A DNA stretch of 64,000 nt from Ifrita kowaldi (taxonomy: Eukaryota; Chordata; Aves; Passeriformes; Cinclosomatidae), in the NCBI GenBank assembly GCA_013398055.1, contig VZRS01006725.1, positions 181,035 to 245,034 on the forward strand, given 5' to 3'. The notes below the pieces were generated by a model that saw only the letters and a list, made by a program, of their open reading frames with translations, searched no databases and was not told the origin of the DNA. Position numbers and translations under genes: made by a program. This document shows positions 12,514-25,144 of the stretch, one piece after another. Within the stretch, counting starts at the first letter, position 1. Every line of letters starts with the position of its first letter.

Positions 12514-14714
12514 CCCTAGTCTATGTGCACCTTTTCTTGTCCTCTTCCTTGAAAATGGAGAATTTAAAATTTCAACACTTTGAAACACGGTGAAAATATT
12601 TTTTTAAATGCAAAATTAAATGAAATCAATTCATGAGGCATTCTTACTTCACATTGATCTTAAGCTATTGCTATAGAAGCTTTTAAAAAGTATGTTGTGA
12701 TGATCTTTTATCCTTCAACACTCAGTCCCATCGTGCTGTATCATATCCTTCAAAAGCTTCTGTTGGAATGTGCTTTTTGGGTTAGGGTGCACATGTGGTT
12801 TCTCTGAATATTTAGTGAAAGCCTAATGAGCAGACTCCCTGCTCCAACGGATCAAGACTTTATCAGGCTGAGTTTTGCTCACTTTGAAGAGCGTTGCCAT
12901 ATGGGAGGTTTGTTTTTTTCTTGGGCTGTCTCAGGTGCTCTTGGCAGATGGAGATGGAAGTGCTCGGAAGACAGAGCACCAAGCAACTCCCATCCAAGCG
13001 GCTGGGGGTCACCAAGACCACAGCAGGAGCCTGGCAGATCCACAGAGAGCCCAAGCAAGAGACTGCTGCAAGTGGGAAGCACGGTTCTGGAATTCAGCAG
13101 CTTCTCTGGGCACCTGGTTCCTTGACCAAGGCAGTTCTTAATTAGATTCACAGTGAATCGTTTCCAGTCTCAGAGCTGGGGAGCACTCAATTATTTAAAT
13201 GTTGTCTCCCGTATAGTTCTTTTCAAGAGCCCTGTTGATCTGCTTTTCTTCATTGCATTCCCTCAAATAGGAAGGATGCAGATCCCTTTGACCCCTAACA
13301 GTCCCCGTGATCATGGGCAGTGACCTTTATGCCTCGTTCTTTAGGAGCTGAATGCAAGTTTACAGAGGCAAATGCCTTTTTAATCCAGGAGCATTCCTGG
13401 CACAGGCAGACATCAGTCACTGCCTTGTGTGTTGGTTGGTTAGTTGATTTGTTTGCCCTTTTTCCCCCCTTTTGTCATCATAATGGAATTTTGGTTTTCC
13501 CGGTTTGGTGTAATTTCCTACATTATAATTGTAGTTGCTTTCCTAATGGAGGTTTTGTGCTTTGTCCTCTTTAAAATATGCTTATCTTAAAAAAAAGCAA
13601 TAAAAAAATCAACGTGTTTTTGGCTGTAGAAACATTGACTTTAAAACAAAGGCACCAGCTTTTCTTTTTCTATTTTTTTAAACTTTCCTTCTAAGAGGCA
13701 CTGCCAGGTGTTTGCAGCACAGGATAGGAGTATAGGAGTAGTATCCTTAGGGAGGCAAAGCTTTCATTTACCCATAGAGGGATGATTTCTCACCATCTGC
13801 TCTGTATCTCAAAGAACCGGGATGTTAAAAATGTGAATTTTCCCATCCGCTGGGAGCTTTCCTGCGCAGTTCACGTAGTACAAAAGGAAAAAGGTGTCAC
13901 TGAAAGGAACTGTGGTACTCACTCTTGGGCCATCAGAGATGACTCTTTTTTATCAAGACGGTTGTTGTTTTATTTTTTTAAATCTCCCTAATTAGTGCGT
14001 GTTTGTGATTAACTGGTCTAATTCATTCCGTAAAGATAACAGCTGAAAATAAAAATAATTCTATAGTTATGCAAAATCAAAATGTTTGAGGAAGCACTTT
14101 CAGAGCCAGTAAAACCCTGAGGTAATATTAAACTGCTTTATTCTAGACAAAATCTACTTTTCAAAGTGTTTTATAAGTTAGTGGTTTTTTCACTCTGCTA
14201 GGTTTTTCTTGAGATAGAGAATATAAAAAGCTTAGATCTCCATAATTTCTGTATTGTTGTGTAAAATTCAAACCAAGAATTTAATAGTATGGAAATAGCG
14301 AAATTATTTCTATTAAAAAAAAAGGAGCAAACACGCCTTTTGTTCAGGCACAAATGCTCAACTCTGAGCTATGTATGAAAGTGCTTTTTAGAACTTCTTT
14401 ATAGCCAGTTACTTAGGCTATTTTCATAATCTTTGCCCAAAAGAGGAACAAATGCAAGATTTTATTGTGTAGACATGTGTGACCATCTGCGGATTTGAAA
14501 GAAGCTGTTGCACTAGGGAAGGGATAATCACCCTGCCAGGTTTTGTCTCAGAGCAGATTTCTATTCTATAGGTATTGTACATGCAGTTATTTGGGGAGCT
14601 TCATGTAGAACCAGACACTTGTGTGACCTGGAGTGTAGAAGTGTTTTCACAACTTTGCATTTCTATATTTATGCAGTAATATTTTTTCACTTAGCTGTCA
14701 GTTCAGAAACCTCT

Positions 14715-14740
14715 AAAAAAAATAAAATAAATAAATAAAA
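14715..14740. repeat. A-rich (AAAT)n simple repeat
   Basis: A run of A8 followed by TAAAATAAATAAATAAAA, an AAAT-type low-complexity tract. Confidence 0.75.
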
Positions 14741-15718
14741 TTGATTTTGTTAATCTTAATTAATGAAAGCTTTTCAACTATTTTTTGCTCTGAGGAATAA
14801 TCATTCCAGAGTTGAATGAATAAGTGGACATGTTTGGCAGTGCCAGTTTTAATATTCCCAGGTCTGTTATAAGCAGATATTCAATACACAGAAAGTTACA
14901 GTTCATCCTGTAGTACAAGCAGGAATTTATCATGGATTTCAAGAATACTTTAAACCTAAATACTACAGAGTTCTTCTGTGTGTTTCTCATACTGCTGTAC
15001 AGCTTTGAAATGCTAAAACTTGCCAAACTCTCTCCCTCTTTCTGACTTCCAGGATGGTTTTTCAAGATGTGCTATCAAAGCAGGGCCTTTAATCATCTCC
15101 CCGAAATCTTTAAGCAAAACCACTCCATGTAAACTTTTAATTATACAGTCCCTCATTTTTGCTATTGAGGGGAAGGAATTAAGATATAACAAAAATCCTT
15201 TCATTCTTTCAGGCTTATAGAAGCTGTGATATACTTAGTTTAAGAAATATGAAATATATCTACACAGTAGTTGCAAATTCGGCTTGCTTGAAACAGATTG
15301 TCATCAGTAGTGGGGAACCTGACCTCGGAAATGAGGCCTGCACAGAGGAAATGGTTTAATGATAACTTTAATAAAGTGTCCTTGTTGTTGTTTCCCTTAG
15401 TAATAACACATCCCATGGCTTTCAGAGTGAACTAAACCGATGGAGAGATCTACAAGTGGATTGGATGTTAATTGTCTCCTCCTTTGTTCCTGGTTTTATG
15501 CCTTTGTGACAGTATTGACTCCAGTGAAGTTATTTCTCTCTTGTGCCAGTGTAAGAATAATGAGGAAACCTTTTCCCAGCAATCTGCAATGTAACCTTGT
15601 GGAAGACACTCGTGTAATTTATATATTGATAAAATGAATATAATATATTGCACAGAGGTTTTGTGAGCTTTAATTAATATTAGAATAGTTTTACATTGAA
15701 TAATGATGGAATAGTCTT

Positions 15719-15732
15719 GAGTTAATTAACTC
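15719..15732. repeat. 14-bp perfect palindrome (GAGTTAATTAACTC)
   Basis: Self-complementary sequence centred on TTAATTAA, about 0.7 kb before the exon. It could be a homeodomain dimer site, or chance in AT-rich DNA. Confidence 0.55.
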
Positions 15733-16304
15733 TCGATCTCAAGGACATCGGCCTGTGGTGGTTGAACGCAGCAGATAGTGTGGGTGTGCCAAACTTCCAG
15801 ACTTGCCCTCTTTTAAAAGCCATTGTTTTCAAGGTGCTCCAGTATTGACTTTAAATTCTTTGTTTTGCGAATTTGTCATGTGAACTATAAAATAATTTTC
15901 ATTAAAATGCATCTAAGGAAATAGCTGAAAATAGATGTGTTTATTTAAGTAGAACTTTGCTTACAAAAAGGCATCCTTAATAATATGATTACTTGAAACA
16001 ATTTAAAAATATTTTCTGTGGCAGGAGAGTTGAGTGGGGGACCTCCCTGCTGGTAACATGACATTAAAGCTTGTTGGTTTCTATCTAGTGAGCAAATTTA
16101 CTTAATGGTGAAATATTTAGAAAAAAAACCAAACAGATTTTCTTAAAATTTTATTCCATAAAAGCAGCTCATGGTGATGTTGTTCCTGTCAGGTTGGAAA
16201 GATGACGGGCAGCTCCCACTGAACCCTCAGCTGGATGTTAGAGTTCCCTAAGTGAGGGTATCAGATACCATTAAATTATTGCTTCATATTGTTCCTATCA
16301 TTTG

Positions 16305-16420
16305 CTTTGATTTTTTTCTTTCTGAATCACTTCATTTTCACTTTCCATTGTCATTGTGCAATTTTTTTGTTTTTCCGCTTCACTTTTAACCATTTCATTG
16401 TAACCCATTCTCATTTCCAG
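16305..16420 (+). promoter_or_regulatory. Splice acceptor region with long polypyrimidine tract
   Basis: The bases before the exon are strongly pyrimidine-rich for about 110 nt and end in TCATTTCCAG, a good 3' splice site with AG at 16419-16420. Branch-point candidates are TTAAC with its A at 16389 and GTAAC with its A near 16403; the first lies about 31 nt from the exon, a typical distance. This supports the exon start at 16421. Confidence 0.85.
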
Positions 16421-16546
16421 AAGAGCATCCCTTGTGTGACGTAGGGGAGTTCCTGTGCCACGATCGTGTCACTTGTGTGTCCTGGCACTGGCTGTGTGAC
16501 GGGGAGCCCGATTGTCCCGATGATTCCGATGAGTCCTTAGACACAT
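16421..16546 (+). CDS. LRP1B: LRP1B internal coding exon: first LDL-receptor class A repeat
   Basis: This 126-base exon is one LDLa module, a Ca2+-dependent ligand-binding repeat of LDL-receptor family endocytic receptors, which would face outward on the plasma membrane. The first two bases finish a codon begun upstream, then it reads EHPLCDVGEFLCHD, RVTCVSWHWLCDGEP and DCPDDSDESLDT. Five cysteines are complete; the sixth is split, its T at 16546 joined to the next exon. The acidic Ca2+ site (W, D of CDG, then DxSDE) is intact. From memory, EFLCHD, VTCVS, WLCDG and DCPDDSDESLDTC match the N-terminal repeat of LRP1B better than LRP1, whose repeat differs at many of these positions. Phase 1 at both ends is typical of LDLa exons. 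The Trp-His before the conserved Trp differs from the Gln-Ser I recall in human LRP1B. The whole receptor is about 4,600 residues; this is a tiny part, likely human exon 2. A different LRP paralogue is the main alternative but unlikely. Confidence 0.93.
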
Positions 16547-16554
16547 GTGAGTAA
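16547..16554 (+). promoter_or_regulatory. Splice donor GTGAGTAA
   Basis: The bases after the exon, T|GTGAGTAAAG, fit the U1-binding consensus almost perfectly downstream of the junction. Reading through without splicing gives Cys-Glu-stop at once (TGT GAG TAA, 16546-16554), so intron retention would truncate the protein after the first repeat. Confidence 0.9.
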
Positions 16555-19500
16555 AGGAGGAGCCACTCTTTTGTTTTATCTCCCTTTTAACTGTACCATT
16601 TTCAGTCACACTAACTACACAACTGAAAGGGCAGATTCCATTTTGTTTTATAAATCCTGTGTGAATCTTCCTGTTGAGGGGAGCCGGTTACATTCTTTGT
16701 GTAGGTGAGAGACAGAAGAAATGGAAAGTGTTCTTGTGCCACTCTGTAACGAGCACTGTCACTGGAGCAGATGTGCCCTCTGCTCTCTCCGAGCTGTCGA
16801 TGGGCTGAGAGGGCAGAGGCAAAGTCAGGCACAGGAAAATGTGCTCCTCTAAATACATTTAGGGCAAGGTGGGGTGGAAGGGAAGAGTGCAAAATATTTT
16901 CAATACCAATATTAAAAGCATACAAACATCAAAGGGAGGAATGAAAGAAGATGTGAGAGATGTGAAGGGGAAAGAAGCAAAGAAAGGAAGATGATGGAAA
17001 GCTTTAATAAAACATATTTAATTATAGTGAAGACCTTGTTGGTTTTTTTGGGTTTTTCTAATGTGGCTAAGAGCTTCTGAGCACCAGAGTAGCAACCTTA
17101 CAGATGTTTTTCTTATCAGCCTTGTAGACTACTGATGAGGTGTTATTAAATCTTAATGTTCCCTTGTTTCCTGTGTTCTGAGGAAAATGAGGAAATTTCC
17201 TGATTTTATCCCCAGGATAATCCCTTAATGTAAGAGAAGAACCACATATTTTATATCAAAGCAATACTGACAATCAGGAAGGCTGGAAATGGGGTTTGCT
17301 GCTCAAAGAAAAGAAAATATCAAACATCAGACAGTATTTAGGAGTCTAATCTTTAAAATGACGGACAGAAGCTCAAGATGTCTGGGAGCCATTTCTGTCT
17401 GGGAAGACACTGCTGATTGCAGCCTTCCTGCTCCGGTGCTTGTTCTCTGGAACAGATCAGAAATTTGCCTCTGGGGCTGTGGTGAGGGTGCTCTGATTAA
17501 CCACCTTTGACACACTTTGGGGCTCTCAGCAGCAGCATCCTGCAGTGGGAAGCATTGGGTACAGCTGGGGCTTTGTTACTGCTCTGCTGATCGATGACTG
17601 CCTTCTCTGAGGTGTTTTCAAGCACAGTGTTTAACATGGGCAGATAAAGGTTTTTCTAACTAATGAATTTCGAGATAGGAGCAGAGAAAGTTACACACAC
17701 AGTTTTTAACTTGCCTCGTGATAGTCACCACGTGGTTCCAAATCCAACAGCTTGCTGGATGCCCAGATATTTTCCTCTTGAGAACTTTACATGGTTATTG
17801 TACTGCTTTGTAAGACCTGTGCTCAGCAATGCCATTTGAAGTCATGCCATATAAAAACCATGGTATTTGGAGTTTATTGATGGCTTGAAGGAAAGGGGAA
17901 GAGGTGGGAAAGAGACATCCTGACATCAACCAGCGTGGTCCTCTCAGAAGCACCTTCCCCTTAGCAAATATGAAAAGTTTGTGTCAGATGCTTTACATGG
18001 GCTGTCCTAAGCCAAAGGCAGGAGTCAGCCCCGTGGCTTTTCTGGTTATACAGAAGGAAGGTGTTTGAACCCTTATTCTTTTCCATCTTCCATGGCCCTT
18101 TGCTGATGAGCTGCTGGTTAATGGGGTGCCTGGGCAACAGCTGACTGTGTGGGCTGAGATAATAATCACCTTAGGACTGCTGCCCTCTCTCACCCTCTCA
18201 GTTCAACTGAGCCCAGAACTGAGTGAGAACCAAGTGGCAGTGCTGGGGCATTGGGTGAAACTTTGTTACATAATTGCTCACGATTTTGTTTTGGACTGGA
18301 TGGTTCTGTATTTTTTCAGTCAGCATAATTTGCTGTCAAATTGTTGAAATATGTGTGCCTACTCTGTCTTTGTCAGGTAAATTGTTTCTCATTAAAGATG
18401 GATATGATGGTCCTGAATTTTTCTGCTGATACTTTGCACCATGGTGTCTGTAGGAACTTATAAATTACATAAAAAATATTCTTATGATATATTTAATCCC
18501 TGGTGCTAATGCCAGGGACACAGCACATTCAGTTTTTGTGCACTGAGTCGTGTTTGTTTATAGATGAATGCAGCCCCTATTTGTCAGCTCTTTTTTGACT
18601 TACATATGATGAATTATTTGGTGTAGCCTGACAGATATTGCTAGTTGTTCCTATAGCCGTAAACAAATGGATTTTGATTGATTTTCTGTGGATTTGTGCC
18701 TAGTAATAGGGTTTTCTGGGTTCTAATAATGTGCAAGCATTGATCAAAGCTTTTCCTGCAAGTGGAAGTTCTTAACTTCTCTCCTGTGGGGATTTCGAAG
18801 TGTAGAAAAGGAGACAAATTCTCAAGCTGCAGCTTTTCCCATGGTGACAATATGAGAAGTCTTATTAGTCTCATCACTCAAGCATCTATTTGCAGAAAAC
18901 ATCCAGGAACTAAATATCTTTGTGAGCTCTTTCCTGTTGGCATTTTAATCAAGTTTTGCAATAGAACGTGAAAGTTATTCTCCTGTACAAACACACATGA
19001 TATGCCTGTATCAAGTAATTTCCTCAGGAACCCACCTGAAATCCTACAATCTAGTTCCTTTATTAGTGTCTGTAGGGAGATCCAGGATGGGACAGAAAGG
19101 AGGAATGGGTGGCATTCGTTGTTGTTGTTGAATTCTGTGTCTGTGTTGGGAAAGGCTGGGGCAGGGCTCTGTGCAGGCCCAGCTTCCTTGAGCTTTCAGG
19201 GGGTGTGACGGAGCTGTCCTGGCTCTGCCTGTGTTGTTTTCAGTCAGCAGACAGCTTCCAGCACCAGTCCATCCCCTTCTGCTTCCCATCTTCCTCTAAA
19301 TGGTCTCGCAAACCAGAAGTGAATTCCTACAGCACCTACACTTGTGTTTTCTTCCATTTCTTAGCAGCTGTAGTTCTTTCTGCTCTCTGAAGATGCTGGT
19401 TTTTACAGTAATAAGGAACCTGGCTCAGTAACTCATAATGAATAATTTAGTGAACAAATTCTGTTGCTTTTCTGTTCCAGAGCTGTTCATGAGAAAATAG

Positions 19501-22500
19501 ATTTTTTTTTAAAAAATGTATTAATAAAACTCTTGACCAAGTAATTTTTACCCTGTCTTGGGTGGTCTCTTGGTTGTTCACAGGGCTTTTGCAAATAGTC
19601 AGGATTCAAAAATCAATTTACTCAACCTAATCAGATGATACTGGGTTCTTCAGCAGGCTAAATCAGCAAGCTCACTTGAAATCAATAGAACTTTATCAGA
19701 CAGCCCAGAATCTGGCCAGACAGTTTGGCTTTTGCAGATAGCTGTGAGTCTGGAGGTTGATGCAAACGTTCAGAGGGCCTTTCTGTAAAAAGCAAAAATA
19801 AAATGGCTGCCTGCAGACTCACCTAACAGGTGGTTTTGGTGGGATAATTACAAAACTCAAATCCACTCTTAAAAAACATGGAGTTTAAAAACAGAAATAG
19901 TGACAACCATTTGTGTCATCTGACTTCACTTCTGCTTGCTGCAGGCAGTTACTAGTTAGAAACATCAATGTAATACTAATTTTCTTGGGGTGGTTATAGT
20001 ATTGGGTTTTGGTTTTTGAGGGTTTTTTGGTTGTTTGTTTTCTTTTTTGGTGTTTTATTGGATTTTTTTTCTTCTTTTACCATTCTTATGGCTAGTATTG
20101 GTCTTAAGCTGCAAGTATTTTCCTATCTCAGCAACTGTAAGTAGAGAACCTCACTAATTGATTGTATTTTAAATATCCAGTTTATAACATTGTTATTTTG
20201 GGGTACCTGTGTGTTTTGTATTCCGCAATTGTACCTTTGAATAACATATTCATCCTAAGTAATCCATGCCCAAGGAATCCCATGGTTTCTGAAACCAGAC
20301 AAATATTTGATGTGATGTGCTATTACCTGCTTTTCTCCTCCTAACAGAGCTGAGATCTAAAAGGTGCCTTGGCAAATTACTCCTTCCATTTAGTATTTAA
20401 GGCTTTTTCTGTGTGTTTGCAGCTTCAGAACTCATCTGGCTTGTGTGTTGTTTTCAAATCTCAGCTCACCAACACCTCTCTGTCAGAATATGTTGTGCCA
20501 GGGCGAGGTGAAACAAAGGAGCAGGGAGAGAAATTGCTTGTTTTCTCTACTTCTTTTTGAAATTGTGGACACTGATTATGTTTGGATATTGTAACTCTGG
20601 GTGCAGCAGCTCCAGCAGAGGCTGATGTGTTGTCTCTCAGCCATGGAGTAGAGGAAGGGGCTGTAACACTCCCTGATAGTTGCGCTGCGAAGAGAGACTT
20701 GAGGTCTGGCACGAGGTTCCCCTGAGCTCCTTTTGGATCCATCTGTGGCAGATTGCAGGCAGCAGAGCTTTGCAGCAGCACAGCTGCCCATTAGAACCAT
20801 CTATGACCCCAAGCACTGCTTGACTGTCATGAATAACCTATGAGAGGGAACAAAACCCTGCAATATGAGATCTACTAGCGGAGCTATAAAAGGTACTGTC
20901 AAGTCCGGAAGTGCCTGGCACTCATTTATTTTAGCAGCAACAAAATCCTGAAAACATTTCACTCTGCACAGCCAGACTGCAACTCTTGTCTCTCCTGCTG
21001 CCCTCAGCTGCCCTTTGTTTGTGATCCTGACATTGTTGCTCTGGTATTTGAGCTTTCCTAAATGTTATCCAAATACTGTTTGCATACCTTCCACCCACAC
21101 GATTTATTTGTGGCTGACTGGTCCTGAGTTGAAACAACTCTGGTTGCCATTAATAAATCATCAAATTTGAATAGTCCCTGTCTCTGGAAGTTTGAGTAGA
21201 CGTAGCCTTATTGTAACATGTTGAAATTATTTCTGGTAATTATCTTCCTCTAGGATTTTGAGGGAATGTCACCTTCTATAATTATGATTAAACTGAAGTT
21301 GGAGGAGCAAAAGAAATGCAGCAACAAGAAGTGCCTTGTTTAAAAGCTTCAGTATCACTTTGTTTGCTAAAAGTGTGTCTTTCATTCTCTGGATGCTAAT
21401 TATGGGAGACTAGTTTCAGAAGCTTAAAAATTGTTAATTGGGTACCCCTGTTGTAGTTCTTTTACCAGCAAAGGATAAGATAATTGGATGCAATGTTGCT
21501 CTTGTGGTATGAAACAATAAAGATAAAATTTCCTAAAGCTTCTAATTCTTTTATGAGTAGATTCATTGAAATTCAATAGAAGCTGGGATCCCCAACCACT
21601 CTTTAGTAGCTTTGGAAAAATCCCAGATCAATAAATAATGTGCATACATTGAAGGTGCACTGCCATGAAGCTGCTAAAGGTAAATGGAGAAGCTGCTGGA
21701 CGTGAGGGGAAAATGTGAACTTGTGTTTTCACTCTTAAAGATTTTGGTGTGTGTAGTTACTGTTGAACAAGGAATCTGCGACATAAAACACCTGCTTACA
21801 CCTATTTTTCAGCAAGATATTTGAACTTATTACTGGCCAGGTATTAATTTAATCTGCTTTGAGATGATGTGTACTCCCTTTTTCTCTCTGTATCAGGATT
21901 GTTCCTATCAGTAGTGTAAAACTTTCAAAGTTCTTGTAGAAAGTGAATCACAACAAAATGACAAATGTCAACAAATTTTATGAAACTGCTGCTAGTTTAC
22001 ATAAAATTAAGTTAAACGCTTAATGCAGCAGTACAGTACTGCCAGCTTTTGTGTTAGCTGGTGAGAAGAAGTGTTTCTGACAGAGCAAGATGAATGTTTT
22101 GAAGGAGTATTAACTTTCCTGATACTATTTGTACAGACCTGAAACAAAACACGCTTCTCTCCGAGGCTCTTCTTGCAGTTTACCCTGCCAAGGCTGCTGT
22201 GGTTGGTGAACACTGGCAAAGAAAAGACTTATAAAACATATTTATTCTGGCTGGAGCCTTTGCTACCCTTTTTATTGGCATGTAGCCTCTCAGGGCTGCT
22301 GGGCTTTGTCCCATCCAGGTAGTTTGCTGTTGTCTATCCCTTTTCCCTGTGGAAAACATCTCAGTGACTGTGACCTGGGCTTCAGCTTTTGACCTGTGTT
22401 TTCTCCTTACTCCATCATTTGGGAAAGCAGAGTGCTCAGCCCCTCCAGGAGAGGTGGTTTTGCTGCTGTGATGGGATTGCTGATGTTGTGATAGTTAATG

Positions 22501-24609
22501 GGGTGTTAGAGCAGTCTGGAAAGGATGGGTGTTGATGGTGCTCGTACCCTCTAAGCCCTTGGGGAAGGTTACAGAGAAGCACCCCACTGAGACAAATTCT
22601 GCATTGCTGTCAGTGTGGAGGAGCTCAGCCTGTTCCACTGTGGTGTTTGGGGCTGCTCCTGATGCCCAGTTGTCATCCTGAGGGGGATCATCCTTGGAGG
22701 ATGTTCCTGCCTTTGCTCCACTGGTTCTGCTCCTCTTCCCTCTGGGCTCCCGGTCTTTGGCTGCTGGGGAGCTCTTGCCTTGGGCCAGGGGATAACTTTG
22801 ATGCTTCTGCATTTCCTTTGTGCCACAGCCAGCATATAGGCAGTGCTGCTGAGGCTCCAGAGAACATTCAGAGGCAATTCCTTTTTATAATTTCCCAATG
22901 GACTGTAACACTACTTCTGAGGCATAAGCACATTGTCCCATCACTGGAATACAAGCATCTGCCTTCTCTGTGTAAACCTGTTTGTTCACTTTTTGTCAGG
23001 GGAAGTGACTTTAAATACTTGCTGGGATTAGACAATGCCAGGTAACACTGTGGGAACTAAAATTTACACCAGGCTGAATGTAAGGGTCTTGGAAGAGCAA
23101 GGTGTGGGTCTGTCCAACTTCAGTCAGGGATGTAGAGAGTCTCATTCCTGGTGAGTCAGGCACTGCTGCCTGAGCTGTAAAGGGCTGGCAACAGGGGCTT
23201 GGTCCCCAGCAGCTTCATTAAGGAGGGGGCTGCCATTTCAGCTTTCTCAATGAAAAGTACTTTTTCTTAAATAGTTATTTTGAAAGTGCCCTGAATCAGT
23301 CAGGTAAACATTGGAATTTGGCAGGGAATAGAATTACTTGCTTGTGCTAATTTTCTTTAAAGCATTTTAAAGACTAAAAATACACTGTTACGTTTTGTGT
23401 TTTGTTCCTTTTTTCTTCCTACTTAATTTTCTATTCTGTGTGTTCATTTCACTCTGGTTTCCAGTGTGAATGTTCTTTAACATTGTTCTTTACATAGGCC
23501 AAGCACCCAAACCTGTTCCAGCCAAATAAATTACCATAAAAAGTAATTGAAGACTTTGATTTTTTTTATTATTCTGAAGTTAGCATGTTACGTATGCACA
23601 TATTTAAACAGTTATTTATACCTTGCCAATATAAACAGTTACATTAGCTTTTACTGTAGGCAAATGGTTTTGGTAAGGTGAGCTCATTTCTGGTGTGCTA
23701 GGAATGATTTGTGCCTTGCAAATGTGTAGCAGATTTGTGTGGTGCACAAAAAGTTTAAAAAAGAAGAATTCCTTTGTTTTTTAAATGCTTTCAGCTCATA
23801 ATAAGAGAATATCCTTATACAAGATTTTCCCTTGTACTCAGTACAGTGCTAGAGTTTTTGTCACCATCTGAGTCCATAAAGTGCAGCATAATGCATAAAA
23901 TTAGATTTCATTTTGCCTTTGCACGTGGTGCAAAATATTCAAAATCTTCAATTATGAATTTGGGGAGTTGATGGTGTCAAAACCACAAAGTTTCTGGTCT
24001 GTGTCAAAGATGAGAATTACACGGGGAGGAATCATGGTCCTGTTATTGCACAGAAACCTGGCAGCCCTGGCAAGAGGTCCAGGATCAAATAAGTGTAATT
24101 TCAGTGGCTCTCTGGCTGCATATTTTCCTTTGGAATAAAGTAAGCAACAAGAAGTTCGGTGCTGAATGATGTAAAGGTCATTGTATCTCTCAGTGACACA
24201 GTTATTTGAAATGCTACCTCCTTTATCTGCCTGTGCCTGATTATCCAGAGCATGATTTTCCAAAGTGATTCACGAGGATTTCAGTTACATGATTGCCGGC
24301 CAAATGAGCTTCTTTGAGGTCTGTGGCAACGTGGAGGTGTAATCCAAGGCCAGCACAGACCCTTTGAAGGGTGATGCCCAATACCTAAAGCTCTGAAATA
24401 GCTCATTTCTGGATTAATTGCTTGCTAAAATTGCAATTCCTACACAGAAGCAGATCTAATGGGATATATACTCATAAGACGAGAAAATTAAAAGATCAGT
24501 CTTTTGAAGAACCTATAAAAGTAATTCATACTTTGAGGAAGACTTTGTTTTTTAATGTTTTTAACCCAAAGCAATTTTATTTTCATAGCTAAGCTATAAA
24601 TTACAACCT
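16555..24609. other. Intronic DNA, no gene seen (inferred intron after the LDLa exon)
   Basis: Noncoding sequence with scattered stops. There is a T/G-rich low-complexity patch near 19,985-20,080. The GC-richer part at about 22,250-22,860 has overlapping open frames on both strands (up to 132 codons), but no family resemblance, no splice-supported structure and no repeat I can name. No second LDLa exon was found. Confidence 0.6.
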
Positions 24610-24660
24610 CCCCCCCCCCAAAAAAAAACCCCAAAAAACAACCAAAACAAAACAAAAAGA
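24610..24660. repeat. C10-A9-C4 and A/C-rich low-complexity tract
   Basis: A run of ten C, nine A, four C and then A-rich CAAAA-type sequence. This is simple low-complexity DNA and a likely spot for sequencing or length errors. Confidence 0.8.
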
Positions 24661-25144
24661 GAATTGCATGGGAAGAGAAGAGATGGAAAGACTTGGCACC
24701 ATTTGTCTTCCCTGAGGTTGCACTGGCTGTTAAGATGAGCCTATTGGCTTTATTTTTCCTTCCTCAGCATTGACCTTCTTGGCAGCGTTTGGCCATGAGT
24801 AAGACACTTGTTTCAGTGTGAAGCGTGGTTCGAGTGCGGGCTGTCTGTCAGGTACAGACGCTGTGCTCTCTGCTTTCACAGGAGGGATGTGTCTCCTGCA
24901 CTGGCAACACAGGAGACCCCAGTGAGGAGCTAAACAGCAGCCCTGTGGATCAGAGAACTGCATCAGTGAGATAAACTGGGGCAGAAAATGCCCCCAAATG
25001 GGCCAGGAGCTGGTCATTAGGCAAGTGGGGGAGTAAAGGTGTGAGATTACAGGGTGGGGAGGATATTTGGGCTTCTTTTAGCTACTCCGTTATGTTTCAG
25101 TCCCCATTTCTATACACATTTATTTACAATCCATTTAATTTGTG
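24661..25144. other. Intronic DNA, no gene seen
   Basis: Mixed-composition noncoding sequence with a short minus-strand open frame (95 codons) that has no recognisable domain. Confidence 0.5.

Larger units (their letters stand above)
9721..16304. other. Intronic DNA, no gene seen
   Basis: Noncoding AT-rich DNA leading to the exon. It holds an A-rich tract (12279-12335), a short CA run (12501-12513), an (AATA)-type repeat (14715-14740) and a 14-bp palindrome (15719-15732). The GC-richer part around 12,940-13,110 has overlapping short open frames on both strands that look incidental. Confidence 0.6.

Noticed and set aside
1..16420. LRP1B first exon or main promoter
   Set aside because: No signal-peptide coding sequence with a phase-1 donor and no full-size CpG island were found; the islets at 4.66, 8.31 and 9.67 kb are too small to claim.
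22647..23045. 132-codon plus-strand frame overlapping antisense frames
   Set aside because: Open on both strands because of composition; no conserved motif and no clear splice sites.
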